DNA from: Polytrichum commune
Taxonomy: Eukaryota; Streptophyta; Polytrichopsida; Polytrichales; Polytrichaceae
Assembly: GCA_950295325.1 (NCBI GenBank)
Contig: OX485804.1
Location: 66,502,033 to 66,566,032 of the forward strand
DNA: 64,000 bases
Direction of reading: 5' to 3'
A model generated the notes under the pieces. It made no database searches, had not been told where the DNA came from, and worked only from the letters and a program-made list of their open reading frames with translations. The position numbers and the translations under genes are program-made. The first letter of the stretch is position 1. Each line of letters begins with the position of its first letter. Below, one piece after another: positions 1 to 11,855 of this stretch.

Positions 1-1572
1 GACTAAATGAAATCATGAATATGAAAATTGTTATAAACTTCAAAGCGGTAAAGTTAGAGTAACACATAATCAATCTGTAGGTTAACTCATAACTGCTCAT
101 CTAAATGCTCATTCGTGGTTGTGACAGTTGTCGAAACTCTTCTGAGGGTAACCAATCACGAGTTGCCACTACATAAATCTTAACTCCGTTTGCATTAAAC
201 ATATAGATCTCATCCATGTTGGCAATGCATGACCCTAATGAGTGGTTATATAAACCTAGTTGACTATACATGCCTCGACCTTAGGACTCTCCTAGGCTAA
301 GTTAATAGTAAGTAACCATTACAAGAGTTTCTAAAAGTATAGTAGAGGCACCTATTCCCGATCAGGACCCCATCGGCAATCTATAGGGTACCAAAATTTT
401 GATTAGCTAGGATTCAATTTCGATCAGGCCAAAACAAATAGTGCCATGACACATGTCCTAGTTTGAGTGCTACAGTGAGAAGGAGTGACCGGTTAAAATG
501 AGCAGTTATGGCATACTCTAGACATTGATAATATCTTTAGGGCAACTTTTGGCTTCAAAAATTCACAATAATTTCAATTTAAGGAATAAAACTACCGAAA
601 ATTTTGCACCACCTTATACTTCTTCAAATTAGCGCAAAATCTCTAAAGTGATTGGTTATGGGTGTCTCTACTCTACCTTGGAAGCTTACACTTGGTATAT
701 ATCTAATGTAAAGTCAATGCTTCAGTCTGCCACTTTCTATAGATGACGCCCTGTACTAATCAGTCAAGAAGTATTAGACTTCTCAGACTGGTTACATAGA
801 GGCTTTCTAGAAAGTTCCAGTGAGGTGGTCATATCAGCAGTTATATATGGTGCCAATATTGATTTGAAACTCTATCCATGAGCCTCTTTATAAATAGACC
901 AAAATACAGAGTGAAACACAAAACCCATCATGAATGCACCATATTATATTGCTGTGACCCGTTGTACTAAATAATTATCAATTCATTTTTTTAATCCCTA
1001 AAAGCCTTCTTTTAAATGAACAATGATGTTTAATCCCTAAAGCTTGTGGGTTTTAGTTTGAATCAAAGATGTATTATAAAGTATGATTTAGAAGTTTTCT
1101 TTTGTGTTGGCATACAAGAGAAAATTTTAGGGAGTTAAATTTTAAATCACATTTGTGCGGTTGGAATATGAATCTTTATCCTTGGTCTCCACCAGATCAT
1201 TTTATAAGTATTTTCCTTCAAAAAATGATAAAAATTCCAAGGTGTATCGAAATCACTTGATCTTTGATACGATAGGCTAAAAGTTTGAGTTGCATAATCT
1301 ACTGGAAAAGACAAAAAACATTAATGTCACTATTATTGTTACTTTCCCAAAATAACTCATTTGGTAAGAAGGGAATAAAACTAAGGATTTCAATCACTTC
1401 AAGGTCCATATCTTAGAGCCATTGAATATAGAATTTCGATCCATTTGCTCTAGATGGCGCGAAACTTCATTAAAAAGTTTGCCTTAAAACTCATATGTAT
1501 TTTTGAAAAAGCCCACAACCACTTTTTGGCTTCTTGGGCATTTAGGAGTTGAATCATGTTCTAACCAATGAA
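1..1572. other. Gene-free stretch, no recognisable feature
   Basis: AT-rich DNA with stops in all frames. I see no exon, terminal inverted repeat or tandem array here. Confidence 0.5.
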
Positions 1573-1788
1573 CAGGGAGACCTAACCGCTAGTTACAGAT
1601 GAACCTGTTGAGTTTGAGATATAGCTGGTTGAAGTTCAAGACCTCAGAAAAATCACCGATCGTTTAGAGGAATCTATGGCATATACCTCACATTGATAAA
1701 GAAAAACGCGAAGATCACAGCATGTCATGTAACCAGTTGAGCTTGGAAACACTAGGATCTCAATCGATTATGCCCAAAAATCTCCCTG
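1573..1788 (+). mobile_element. R2 MITE, full-length copy
   Basis: A 216 bp dispersed repeat starting CAGGGAGA and ending TCTCCCTG, which are reverse complements. The inside carries repeated near-palindromic AACCGGTTGA-type words. Related copies lie near 6.97, 23.33, 40.32, 55.6 and 60.43 kb in both orientations. No open frame, so it is non-autonomous. CAGGG ends suggest hAT, but I see no convincing 8 bp target duplication. Confidence 0.7.
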
Positions 1789-2320
1789 GACACTGGTCCT
1801 GAGAGAGAAAATGTCGATGCTGCAGCAGTACGTCTGCTTCTGAATGGTACAATTATGCATAATTTCAACAAACGCACTGAAATATTGAGTTTGCAGCATT
1901 TTCTCAGTTAACTGTAAATTGCTTGTAATGCATTACACATGGTGAAACGATTAACAGATGACTAGGTATGCTTAGTTTTGAATCTGGATGCTGCTCTAGG
2001 GGAGATCGTTTCATCTGATCTCAACTGTGTGTTTCGTGTACACATGATGTCTTTGAGCTGGTTCTTCGCTGGGTGAGGAAGGGTTGAGGGATTTCTGAAA
2101 TCCATGTGGAACCTTTGAGCAACGATTTCCAAGATGTCAAGGACATGCATATGACACTACTGGAATCTAATGGATTTAATATCATAGTCGTTCGTCAAAC
2201 TTTGTGACATTCTCAATTTTTATTGAGAGAAAGTGTCATATTTGTGATATTATCGTGCTCAATAAGTTGACATTAACGTAGTAAAAATGTATTAGTGTGA
2301 TATAGTGCCTTGCTTGTGTG

Positions 2321-2350
2321 CAATTTGTGTGTGTGTGTCTGTGTGCATGT
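2321..2350. repeat. TG-rich microsatellite
   Basis: A short run of GT dinucleotides with one CT interruption, next to the end of an R1 copy. Confidence 0.6.
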
Positions 2351-2688
2351 AAGTTTGGCTTGCCTTAGATGGAAACTTTTCTCTCTGAACTCACTTCTTG
2401 TAAGATATGAAAACATGCAATTAGTGCAAGATGATTAGTAAATCCATACTTCTCCCATAGCCATATGAATATCATATTCATAATCAAAGTAAAAGATTCC
2501 CTTGCTCATTAAGCAGTGATATATCCCCCGATCATGTTGACTTTTGATTCTAGAACAGTTCGTGTATTTTGAGCACATGTCTATTTGGTGCTATTTGGTG
2601 CTAGTTCTAAGATCCACATCTAACCACATTCCACTCAAATATAGGTGTCCACATTATTGGTGTGTTTGAATTAGGCACGTCTACCTTG
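2350..2688 (-). mobile_element. R1 MITE, reverse copy
   Basis: Reverse-oriented R1 copy. Its head terminus, read on the minus strand as AAGGTAGACGTGCCTAA, ends near 2688. The tail end near 2350 is diverged. It faces a second R1 copy head to head across about 39 bp. Confidence 0.7.
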
Positions 2689-2727
2689 TGCATGTATGTT
2701 TTGCTTTCACGATTGATGTTGTGTACT

Positions 2728-3119
2728 TGAGGTAGATGTGCCTAATGCGGTGGTTGCTCTTGAACATGCACCTATATTTGAGTGGGATCTGGTGGGGTGT
2801 CTATCTAAGAGTGGGACACTAAACAAACATGTGTTCAAAATAGATTGGACTATGTGTTCAAAATTTATTAATCATTCTAGATACAATAGTCCACATATAT
2901 AATGGGGGTGAGGGAAGGGGACCTATGGATCATTTAATAACTTAGAGAATCTTCACTTTGACAATAAATATGATATTCATACAAGCTCCATATATTTGAG
3001 GACAATGACTACGTGCACGATTTGGATTTGCCAATCATCTCACACTAGTTGCGTGTTTCATATCCTATGAGAAGTGGGTGCAAAGAGAAACTCGTTCATT
3101 TAAGACCTGCTTTACTTTA
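2728..3119 (+). mobile_element. R1 MITE, forward copy
   Basis: Starts TGAGGTAGATGTGCCTAA and ends with TTTAAGACCTGCTTTACTT, the degenerate inverted end. Internal blocks match the other R1 copies, for example the words around ATCTTCACTTTGA and GGATTTGC. Confidence 0.75.
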
Positions 3120-5112
3120 GGCTACAATTGGCCGGCGCCATTCATTGTGTGGCGTACTTGTAAAGTGAAAGTCTTAGAATAATGCTCAATAAGTAATTTA
3201 GGTCCCCCATTCACATCAATATAAGCTACCTTGTGTACTGCTTGTCGGCATCATTCTTAGTCTAAAATTTCAGACTTCTCCAGCACGGTCTGTTGAAACT
3301 TTGGAGCAGTTTCTGTCTGAGAATTAACCCCTAACTTCCCAAGCAACCACGTTTTGGTTGATGGATGATTAATCTCACCTAATTCAATTATCCCTAATTG
3401 GAAATATTCTAAACATCAAGTTAATATAGTTATCTACCCATAGACACTTGACATGTGCAATTTGGAGATATTTAGAAGAACATGTGAAAAAAACATCATT
3501 ACAATGGGAAGTGGTCATGTTTTTGTTGTGTTGCGAGTTTGTGTGAGGGTGTTGACTCCAATCAATGGTTGTAACTTCAATGTAAACTTTGCATGAACAT
3601 CAATGGTGTTTAGTTTAGGACAAGTTAATTTTGTTTTGATGTTCTTGTAAATATGGTCTTCGTACTCGCATCAACCATTCAATTCAAGTTTTGAACACTC
3701 TCTGGTTTATAAGAAATTCTTTGCATGTATGTAGATGGAAACATGCGACAATTTACATGCTCCAATTGCAAGGCGGCTAGCCTATTGTGGATTGCATATT
3801 TTGGCATGAGAAATCATGAAGGTACTCAATTATTGAGTCGTTCCCGTCTAGTGGATCACACATGCATTCCTCTCATTTCCCAAGTGAATTCAATCGGTCA
3901 CCTCACTATAAGCACGAGTCCTGGGAAATTGTCTTGCAACACTAGATTTTTTTTTTTTCAATCTATTTCTTTCATAAACAGAGGAAGATTGCCTAGGACT
4001 CATATGTTGGTAGTGCGTATATTTAAATTGCTGGCAAAGTTTGTGGTTAAGAATGAACATTAGAAAAAAAGTCATGTAGTATAATGATGCTCAAAAGATA
4101 TTGATCTTTCTAGGTTCAAATGTGATCACTTACAGGGAAAGAAAATTCTTCACTTCTAATCTCTTGTCACTCTTGCATCTCCACTCCGCTTCTGGAACTT
4201 AAAATGACAATCTCCGTGAATTGCAATCACTGATGAAATGAGACAAGTGCTGACTGTCGGAAAAAAAAAAAAACAATGTATGTGAAGTTGGAACCCACAA
4301 GCACAACGCACGAGGTAAACTGGAAAGTGAATGGAAAAAAGCAGATGACTCCATGCCAGGCCCCACCCAAAAAAACATTTTAGCATCACGAGGTGCACGC
4401 GAACCAATTGAATGGACAGATGCGAACCAATTGCATTCAATACGATTGAGACAAAGTTTGAAAGCAGTATTCCAAACGGACTCATGACTGCTTACAGTGA
4501 CACGATTGCGATCAATCAACATATAAGTGACCTAATCCGGTTGCTCAATCCTTGTATTCGAGTCCAAGTCAAAATAGCTTTAGTTGTTGCAGTCGAAAAT
4601 TATAGCATCTGAAGAAGGCACCGCAATTGCAATCAATCAACATATAAGTTACCGAATATGGTTGCTCAATCCTTGTATTCGAGTCCAAGTCAAAAACTCT
4701 TTGTTGTCGTATGTTGTTGCCAGTCAAAAGTTAGAGCATCTGAAGTACACCTTTTGGGTTGTAGGGTTACTTCGTAACATGGTCTTCGGTTGTACCCTAC
4801 TCATGTTGAAATGGAATTGAGCTTATTAACCCCTAAAGGCCGAGACGGATGTTTGCGTTTGGGCAGTCACCGGTGCCCGACCACACCAATTTGCACGTTT
4901 GCATTATATAGAAGATTCTTTTGATTTTGGACATGCGGACAGTTCAGTTTACTTGTGAACACTCATAATTATACAAAAATGTCATTTGTTCAATCAAATC
5001 TACCATAATACGTGCCGGTTTTCTTTAATAAATTGTTGAATCGAGTGAATTGTTTCAAATGGTTTTAACAAGATTTTGCTTTGACCTTCAAGACTCGGAG
5101 TTAACTTCTAAA
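3120..5112. other. Gene-free stretch with one short tandem duplication
   Basis: No gene recognised. Open frames of up to about 110 codons at 3.7-4.5 kb overlap one another on both strands and resemble no family I know. A two-copy tandem duplication lies at 4497-4746. Confidence 0.5.
4497..4746 (+). repeat. Tandem duplication, two units of about 122 bp
   Basis: Both units contain ATCAATCAACATATAAG followed by GGTTGCTCAATCCTTGTATT and a run ending AGCATCTGAAG. The first unit starts at 4497 and the second at 4619. Confidence 0.8.
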
Positions 5113-5422
5113 CACTAGTAGAAAACTATGCCAAAAAGAACTACAACCAAATTGGTTGTGGTTCTTTTGACCGACCTGATCTGCAGTCGTCAAACTAAAG
5201 TTTTTTTTGGTTTAGCGACTGAAATTTTAGGAATTTGGGGGCGTGTGAAATACCATGAAATACCTTTCCACCGGTACATTACACGCCCCAAAATTCCTAA
5301 GATTTCAATCGCTAAACCAAGAAAACAATTCTACAATCGTTTAATGATTGCAGATCAGGTTGGTCAAAAGAACTGCAACCAAGTTTGGCTGCAATTCTTT
5401 TTGGCATAATTTTCTACTAGTG
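5113..5422. mobile_element. CACTA-type MITE with AAA target duplication
   Basis: A 310 bp element bounded by CACTAGTAGAAAA and its reverse complement TTTTCTACTAGTG. It is flanked on both sides by AAA, the 3 bp target duplication expected of CACTA (En/Spm) transposons. The arms pair almost along their whole length, as in foldback MITEs that can feed small-RNA production. No transposase, so it must be moved in trans. Confidence 0.88.
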
Positions 5423-6965
5423 AAAGGATCAAGCCTTTTTCAGACAAACACATATTGGCCACGTGCTTTGGAATGAAGGTTGCAAGGTCAGAAAGTTTGT
5501 GAAACAAAACGTGGTGTTGATATTGATACAAAAGGTCGCATCCGTATGGTTGGTGTCCTCCATTGAACAACTTGCAGATTGTCAAGACAAGACAAGAGAA
5601 CACAACACCACACCCAATAATTTTTTTGTCCCGGTTCTTGTCGAATGGCTTTCTTTGTGTGTGTATTTGTTATAAACCAATCAATGTACATGCAAGTGTC
5701 TTCCATGATCCGAGGCTTGCACAATGCAGTGTGCATGATATATAGACAGACGTCTTGACAAGTGAATCTGGCAGAGAGGATTCAAGTCCGTGTTTGCAGA
5801 ACCGCACTCTCTATCTGCTCGCTTTGGAAACGGGTGTGACCTCTGAGCTTGTCTCGAGCTTGGATGGGCTTATTAATTGTTCAATCAATCGGTTCCCTGC
5901 AACACTTGTAAGCTTTGCACGCGGACTCAGATCCTTGTCGAAAGTAACCTCTATGAGTCTACGGCAGTGAACGGGGAGTTTATGGGTTGACTCAGATTTT
6001 TACCCCTCTTTCCACATATCATTCGGTGCTCATCCGGTGGATGCTTAAGTTTATTAACTCAATTCGGTGAAAAACCTAACGTTTTCTTGGTTTCCTGGTC
6101 AGTTTCCTTGAGTTTCTATAAACAATCGGTTACAAAACTGACAACCGAAATAAGAACTCGGGTTCACATACTAAATTAAGGCACTTTGCACACTAATTCA
6201 ACTTTGATTACTATGTATGATAAAAGATCATTTCAAATCGTATTTTGAAAGAAAACAGAGTTATTCAAGTATGAAAACATGAAACACCCTCAATAATACA
6301 TGAGAACAACAACCAAAATCATCAAACATGCACTCAAAAATGTGAAATCAACACCCTTAAACATCAAATAAACGTTGCATAATATTAAAACAACACTTAA
6401 CAAAGGGATGGCGATGATAGCTTTGGGCGGCACCGTACATGTAAACCCTAAAGATAGAAAGAGACAGATGGAGGATTCAAGGTAAGGTGTAGGAGAACCA
6501 GTTACAACCGGAGGTACCCTCGGGCAACCCAACTAAGAACCAGTGGGAGATGGTGTGGGGCAGCTAATATCCGCCCATTTCTTGAATGGGAACAGATGAA
6601 AAACCGTCATGCATCAACTTTATAGAAGCGGTTGATTTCCTATACACTTCATTTTTCCTTCGGTTATACGGCCTCAAATACTGAAATTAAACCGGTAATT
6701 TGTCGATTTCACTCAGATGATTTTACATCAAATGTCAGATCTCCCCATTCACTCCTCCACGGTAAAAACAACATGTTGTAAATTGAAATTTCTCGACAAA
6801 CTGCAAGACCGTCAGGAGGGCCATTGGGTGAGGGTGCCTCAGTAATAAAGAGTTGTTGAGGCCAGGCCAGTAGATAGGTCCCCCAGTGGTGTGCCAGAAC
6901 CGGGAGCATGTTATTTGGAGAAGGAAATTTTTTGCAGATAAGGAGGAACACGAGGCCAATGAATG
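5423..6965. other. Gene-free stretch, unrecognised short frames only
   Basis: Short frames, such as 71 codons at 5755-5970 (+) and 80 codons at 6290-6532 (-), show no domain or splice context I recognise. The run 5463-5745 is open in several frames on both strands, which looks like chance. Confidence 0.4.
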
Positions 6966-7305
6966 GAGAGAACCGGCCGCTACAATTGTTGTTTTGTCCA
7001 AATTAGTGTGGGTCACAATGATTCCCAAGTACCCACACTTTTTTTTATTATGATTTGAAGTGGCCCACTGTACTTTCCTGTGTGAAAAATTAGTGTGGGG
7101 TTATTTTGTTCTCTACATATTTGGGTGAAGATTCAAGGTAAGGTAAGGCAAGGCAAGTACTCTAAAAGTAATGCGGGCCACACTAAATTCCAACCCACGT
7201 GAGTTTCCCATCCATACTAATTGGACAAAACGTTGTAGCTAGTTACAAATGAATCGGTTGAGTTTGAGGAATAACATGTCGAAGTTCACGACTTCAGGTG
7301 TAGTG
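6966..7305 (+). mobile_element. R2 MITE copy split by a TA-flanked MITE
   Basis: R2 sequence GAGAACCGGCCGCTA stops at 6982 and resumes at 7238 with GCTAGTTACAAATGAA. The intervening 6983-7235 is a separate element inserted at a TA. The R2 tail decays after about 7305. Confidence 0.7.
6983..7235. mobile_element. TA-flanked MITE (CAAYGTTTTGTC ends), nested in R2
   Basis: A 253 bp element starting CAATTGTTGTTTTGTCC and ending GGACAAAACGTTG, flanked by TA on each side, the target duplication of Tc1/mariner-type elements. The same terminal family occurs at 11068/22240 and, reversed, at 61001-61636. Non-coding. Confidence 0.8.
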
Positions 7306-7562
7306 ACACTTCTTATGAATAAGTTTGCAAGTATTGTCATGAATGATTATATTTGGATGACATTCGTCGTGCCAATCGTTGAAACAAAAGTTTGGTATAA
7401 TTCTGTATCTTAACATTTCTATAATGAAGTTCTGTCATGGATGGTTATCATTTGGTTGAAAACCCACTTAAGTAAGTGACGATAGTTGTGACATTGTGAA
7501 TTTGTAATGTTCACATCTCTTTTTTGCAACAAATGACAAATAATGGTAGGTTTATAAAGAGT

Positions 7563-7645
7563 GTTAGTGATGCTACACGGGCGGTTTACAATTAGTATTG
7601 ACCAAGACAAGTAGAATTGGTGACACTAAATACAATATTCAATGT
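7563..7645 (+). repeat. Dispersed repeat, inverted copy at 62802-62890
   Basis: About 80 bp around GTTTACAATTAGTATTGA and AATTGGTGACACTAAATA. It reappears in reverse orientation near 62.8 kb. Family not recognised. Confidence 0.6.
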
Positions 7646-7674
7646 AGTGCTAGTTGTATTTAGGCCAACGAGAG

Positions 7675-7790
7675 GTGGGCTTGGGCGAACCAACCCGTAC
7701 ACTGGTTCCTTGGAGGCATCCAACAAGAAAGGCATCCAACAAGAAACGAACAAGTGTATGGGTTGGTTCGCCCAAATCGTGAGAGGTGTG
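7675..7790. mobile_element. Short inverted-repeat element (miniature MITE)
   Basis: The left arm CTTGGGCGAACCAACCCGTA and the right arm, with its near-exact reverse complement GTATGGGTTGGTTCGCCCAA, enclose a loop containing AGGCATCCAACAAGAA twice in tandem. The whole piece would fold into one hairpin. No coding potential. Confidence 0.65.
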
Positions 7791-8069
7791 GCAGCTGCAC
7801 GGTGAGAGTTCGGTGGGTCTGGTGGGTCGAGTTTATCTCTACAAATTTTAGAGCATGCCACCTCAACTGCCAACTAGGTTCAACATTAGGTAGGGCACAA
7901 AGTGTGAATACTCAATATCTAAATTGCAATCTAGCACTAAAAACGTTGAAGCTAGGGCTGGTTCACATGGGGTTCCAAGATGAAGGCAAAATCCCAACTT
8001 CTGAGCCTCAAGACACCACTAAAATATGAAATTATCATTAAGTTTATATTTTGATCGTTTTATGCAAAA

Positions 8070-8141
8070 TGTTTGTGGGACTCGTGTTGAGAGTTGGGTC
8101 TAGCTTTCTGCTCGACCCAACTCTCAACACAAGTCCCAAGC
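8070..8141. repeat. Near-perfect hairpin with 12-nt loop
   Basis: GTGTTGAGAGTTGGGTC is followed after about 14 bases by GACCCAACTCTCAACAC. The pairing extends outward with GGGACT / AGTCCC. The size is compatible with a miRNA-like foldback or a tiny MITE. There is no evidence of transcription. Confidence 0.6.
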
Positions 8142-8702
8142 ATCACCTCCAAAAAGTGTTGCCATGTAGGCATCCATGTCATACTTGGAACATAGGACTT
8201 GGGGACTCCATATATATATTAACCGGCCCTTAGGGTCACGTGGGAAAAACCCTCAAGTGGAGATGCTCCTTTTCTATTCATACTCCACCCTTCCCCTTTC
8301 CCCTTGCACTTTGTAAACCCACATTCAACCACTTTCATCCACAATGGATGTGTTTACATGGACACCACAAAATCCAAGCCCTTTCTTTTCTCTTTCTTTT
8401 GGTAATGAATGTAATATTTTGGTAGGAAGAATATTGCCCACACATAGTGAGTCCAAAGGGTTCCGTAACTCCTAAGGAAGCATCCACACAATACACATGT
8501 GTTCATTTTGCCAATGTCACTATTTCCAACTGGATTGGATCTTCGTTTCAAACAAACAGCACAGCTGTCGAGTGACATATGAAGCGTCCTTCAACAACCA
8601 AAAAGAACAAAGGGTGAACCGCACATTTCCTTTTAAGTGGCTTTCATTCACATGTTTCTTTCTTTACGTATTTATTTATTTATATTGAATCCATCCACTT
8701 AA

Positions 8703-9117
8703 TGAGGTTGACGTGCCTACCTAATTTGGTTCCTTCTCTTACTTGGAAACTTATATTTGAGTGGTGTGTGGTCAAGTGTGGTTCCAAGAACAGACAACAA
8801 AAAGACAAGTGTTTAAAACAGATTGGACTGCGTGCTTGTAATCTGGTAACTATTCTAAGTTCTGTCAGTAGTCAACATAGTCGGGGGGGGGGGGGGGACT
8901 TGTATGACCATGTAACGAGCACGAGAGAATCTTCACTTTGGTAATGGATAAGATATTCATATGAACTTCGAAACTTATGAGGAAAGTGACGACGGCCTTG
9001 ATTCGCATTTGCTACCAATCTCTTATTAAATCGTGTGTTCAATATCCTAGGAGAAGGTGGACTAGTTGGGAAAATAAAACCATTTAAGACACACGACAAG
9101 GCAACACATCAACCTCA
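8703..9117 (+). mobile_element. R1 MITE, forward copy with a G-tract
   Basis: Ends TGAGGTTGACGTG and CAACCTCA. The interior matches R1. A homopolymer of about 15 G at 8882-8896 sits where other copies have GGAGG, so the tract grew inside the MITE. Confidence 0.75.
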
Positions 9118-11060
9118 CGTGACCTCGTGCACTTTCTCCACATTTTCAAACGATCGTATGTGGACGCCGGGCCATGGAATTAATTAGAATAACAAAGTCT
9201 CTCCGGAAAGGAAAGCAGCTCGACAAAGAGTATAAGTTAAGTTATCTTAGTCATAGGGCATGTAGAGTGTAGAAGTGGAAGATTGTCCAGGCTCCTAAAT
9301 TGTGCACTAAGTTAATTCGCTCCATTGGATGCCTATAACTTCAACACAAGCATCTGAGCTTGAAGTAACTTAACTTAACTTAGCTTTACATCTAGGTACT
9401 CACATAAGTTAGCATCATGCTTGTTTTGGACTCACATAAATATTATTCAGCATAGTGACCGGGTTGGATGGGATCAGGAATATGTCATGTAAGGTGTTGA
9501 GTTAAACTTTATTGTAGATAAGTTCATTTGGACAAATTAACAGAGGGAGGATGAATAAGTGTCAGTTTGTGGTTTTAAGTGTCATTATTAGGGTAATTGA
9601 TAAGTCATAATGAGTTTGAGGTGAGATTTGGGTACCAAAATCTCTATAAGAGTCGGTTTCAGATGATTTTTATGGGGTGAGGTGAGAGTAAAAGGTGAAT
9701 TGCAAGGGTCACTTAGTGCAATACATATAATTGCGCAGTCTCTCCCTTACAATCAACCATAGTCCAATAGTAATGACTCGCTAAAGCATGGATTTCAATG
9801 GAAGGGAGTCACAACTCATCCATTGTCTTTTGAATGCTAGTAACGTCATATAACTAGAGCCAAGGGCGCCCCAATATGAACAACAATCTTGCCTTAATTA
9901 TATAACAATTTAATGGATCATAAAATGTTGTGGTGAAAACCCTGTGGGTTACGGGGTTAGTTGATTTATCTTGAATTTAATGAGTCCATCCGGGCAACGT
10001 CCTTACCTAAGCCGACTGAAGGACAACCACTTGTAAGTTTCCAGAACTATTGTCCACGGTAGGTTAGGTAGGTGCCAAAACAATTGTCTATTCCTTGATT
10101 TTTAAATGATTTAAATAACAATTCACAAGTGGATCCGAATTATTTAGATGATATTGAATTGTGACAATAGTCCTTAACAACCACTTTGGCAACCAAAGTT
10201 CATTGATAAATTACTCCAAGATTATCTATTATTCTTAGGCTCGAGGTTTCCTTCGTCAAACCTTGAGGATTATGGCCATTTTCAAGCTCAAATTGATTGT
10301 AAATGTAAAGTAATGAATCTCTTGATTATGGTTCTTAATGAAATCCAAATTAGTTGATACATGTTGGACAATAGATTTCTCACTCAACAATAACGTTCGG
10401 TGCATAGAGTTGCACCACGACTCTTCCATTCACTCATACTATTGTGTTAACAAAAAATCTTTGATGATTCCACTACTCTCCTCAAAAGTCAACAATTCAA
10501 ATAATCCAATTTGTTCAAGATAATTTGTCACCCACAATCACAACTCAAAGGTTGTTATGGCTCAAACACAAGCTTCAAACCCATTCACCTCAATTGATTG
10601 TTTCAATAAATTCAACTTATAATCATTCAATCACTCTCTCACAAAAATTAAACACATGAGCATTTCACTCACAAGACAATTTGTCACAACCACACTAGAT
10701 TATGCATACAACAAGAGGCCACAAACAATCACAAGGCATAAATTTATTCACTCATTATCAAAGACTCCGCATATGACTTACCTTAGACCAAGGCATATGG
10801 CATTCATAGTACAAATCATCCACCCATCTATACATATGGTCGATCAATTCAAAGGGGACAAATTGCCCTCTTATAAACACAACATGCAACCATTAACTAG
10901 CCATACACAATCTCCAATTTAAACTAATCTCATTAGTTTCAGGGTTTCACACCCATATCACTTGATCACAAATTATGGTAATAATCCAATTTCCAACACA
11001 AGCTATTCTCTAAAGAATGTTATGCAACTTGTTGGGTCCACTATTGGAACTTTGATTCTT
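9118..11060. other. Gene-free stretch
   Basis: No exon recognised. A block at about 9444-9500 (AGTGACCGGGTTGG and following) recurs near 60.03-60.09 kb and is a dispersed repeat of unknown type. Short frames at 10338-10922 have no identifiable product. Confidence 0.45.
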
Positions 11061-11310
11061 TGAGGTACAATTTTTTGTCTAATTGGTGTGGGTTACTTGA
11101 TGGAGTTACGCGTTGCTATAACGTTTCACTAAGAATATCGTTTTTTGCCCAAATAACATAACACTACAACAAACCTTGTCCATTCCAACCATGGTATCAA
11201 TGACTACGTGTCCTAAAAAACTCAGTAATAGACTGACTCACATGCCTGCTGAATTTGGAATGACGTGTATAAGTGTTCAGTCATTGTTCAGTTACTGAAA
11301 TGACTCATGG

Positions 11311-11775
11311 ATGAAATGTGCAAGCGACAACCCCAAATATCAAGCCCAATCCCGCCCAGCTGGCATTGGAACCTCCATTATGTTGCCAATAGATGTGGTG
11401 GATGACACAAACCATCATAGTGAAGATGACCACCAGCCCTTGGTATGTACTAGGTTCACTAGAAGCAAAGATGCTAAGGTGAAGGGGGTTACCGTGTCGC
11501 AAGAGAATAGTCAGGTTGGGAGCAAAGGCCGTGCCAGCGAGAAGGCCCCCCAAAAAAGGACGACAACAAAAGGAGGTGTGAAGAGGCGAGCTGCAGCGGC
11601 GGCGGCCACTAGGCAGCCAATAACCCCGGATGATGGGAGGCAGGAAGTTGGAGTTGTTGTAGGTGGGGTTGTAGAACATAGCAGTGGCCCTCCCAACATT
11701 GCAGTGGGTGGGAGTGGGGTGGAAGATAGTGAAGAGGGGGGGGGGAAATGGAGGAAATATGGAAAACGCAACTAG
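11311..11775 (+). pseudogene. Low-complexity frame upstream of the phosphatase fragment
   Basis: An open frame of 154 codons inside the CACTA element, with a basic, Ala/Thr-rich middle and a Gly/Val-rich, acidic end. I recognise no domain. It may be the degraded N-terminal extension of the phosphatase-like gene that follows, since charged low-complexity leaders are common upstream of FCP1-like domains. Overlapping frames are open on the opposite strand, so it could equally be non-coding. Not placed in any pathway. Confidence 0.3.
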
Positions 11776-11855
11776 GGGAGTGACACAGAAGGTAGGTGGA
11801 AATGGGGAGCGCATTAGTGGTGGAGGTGGGAGGAGGAAAATGACTGGAGAATATT

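Noticed and set aside
5463-5745. Several overlapping frames of 60-82 codons on both strands
   Set aside because: Mutually overlapping, no homology, no splice context; consistent with chance openness.
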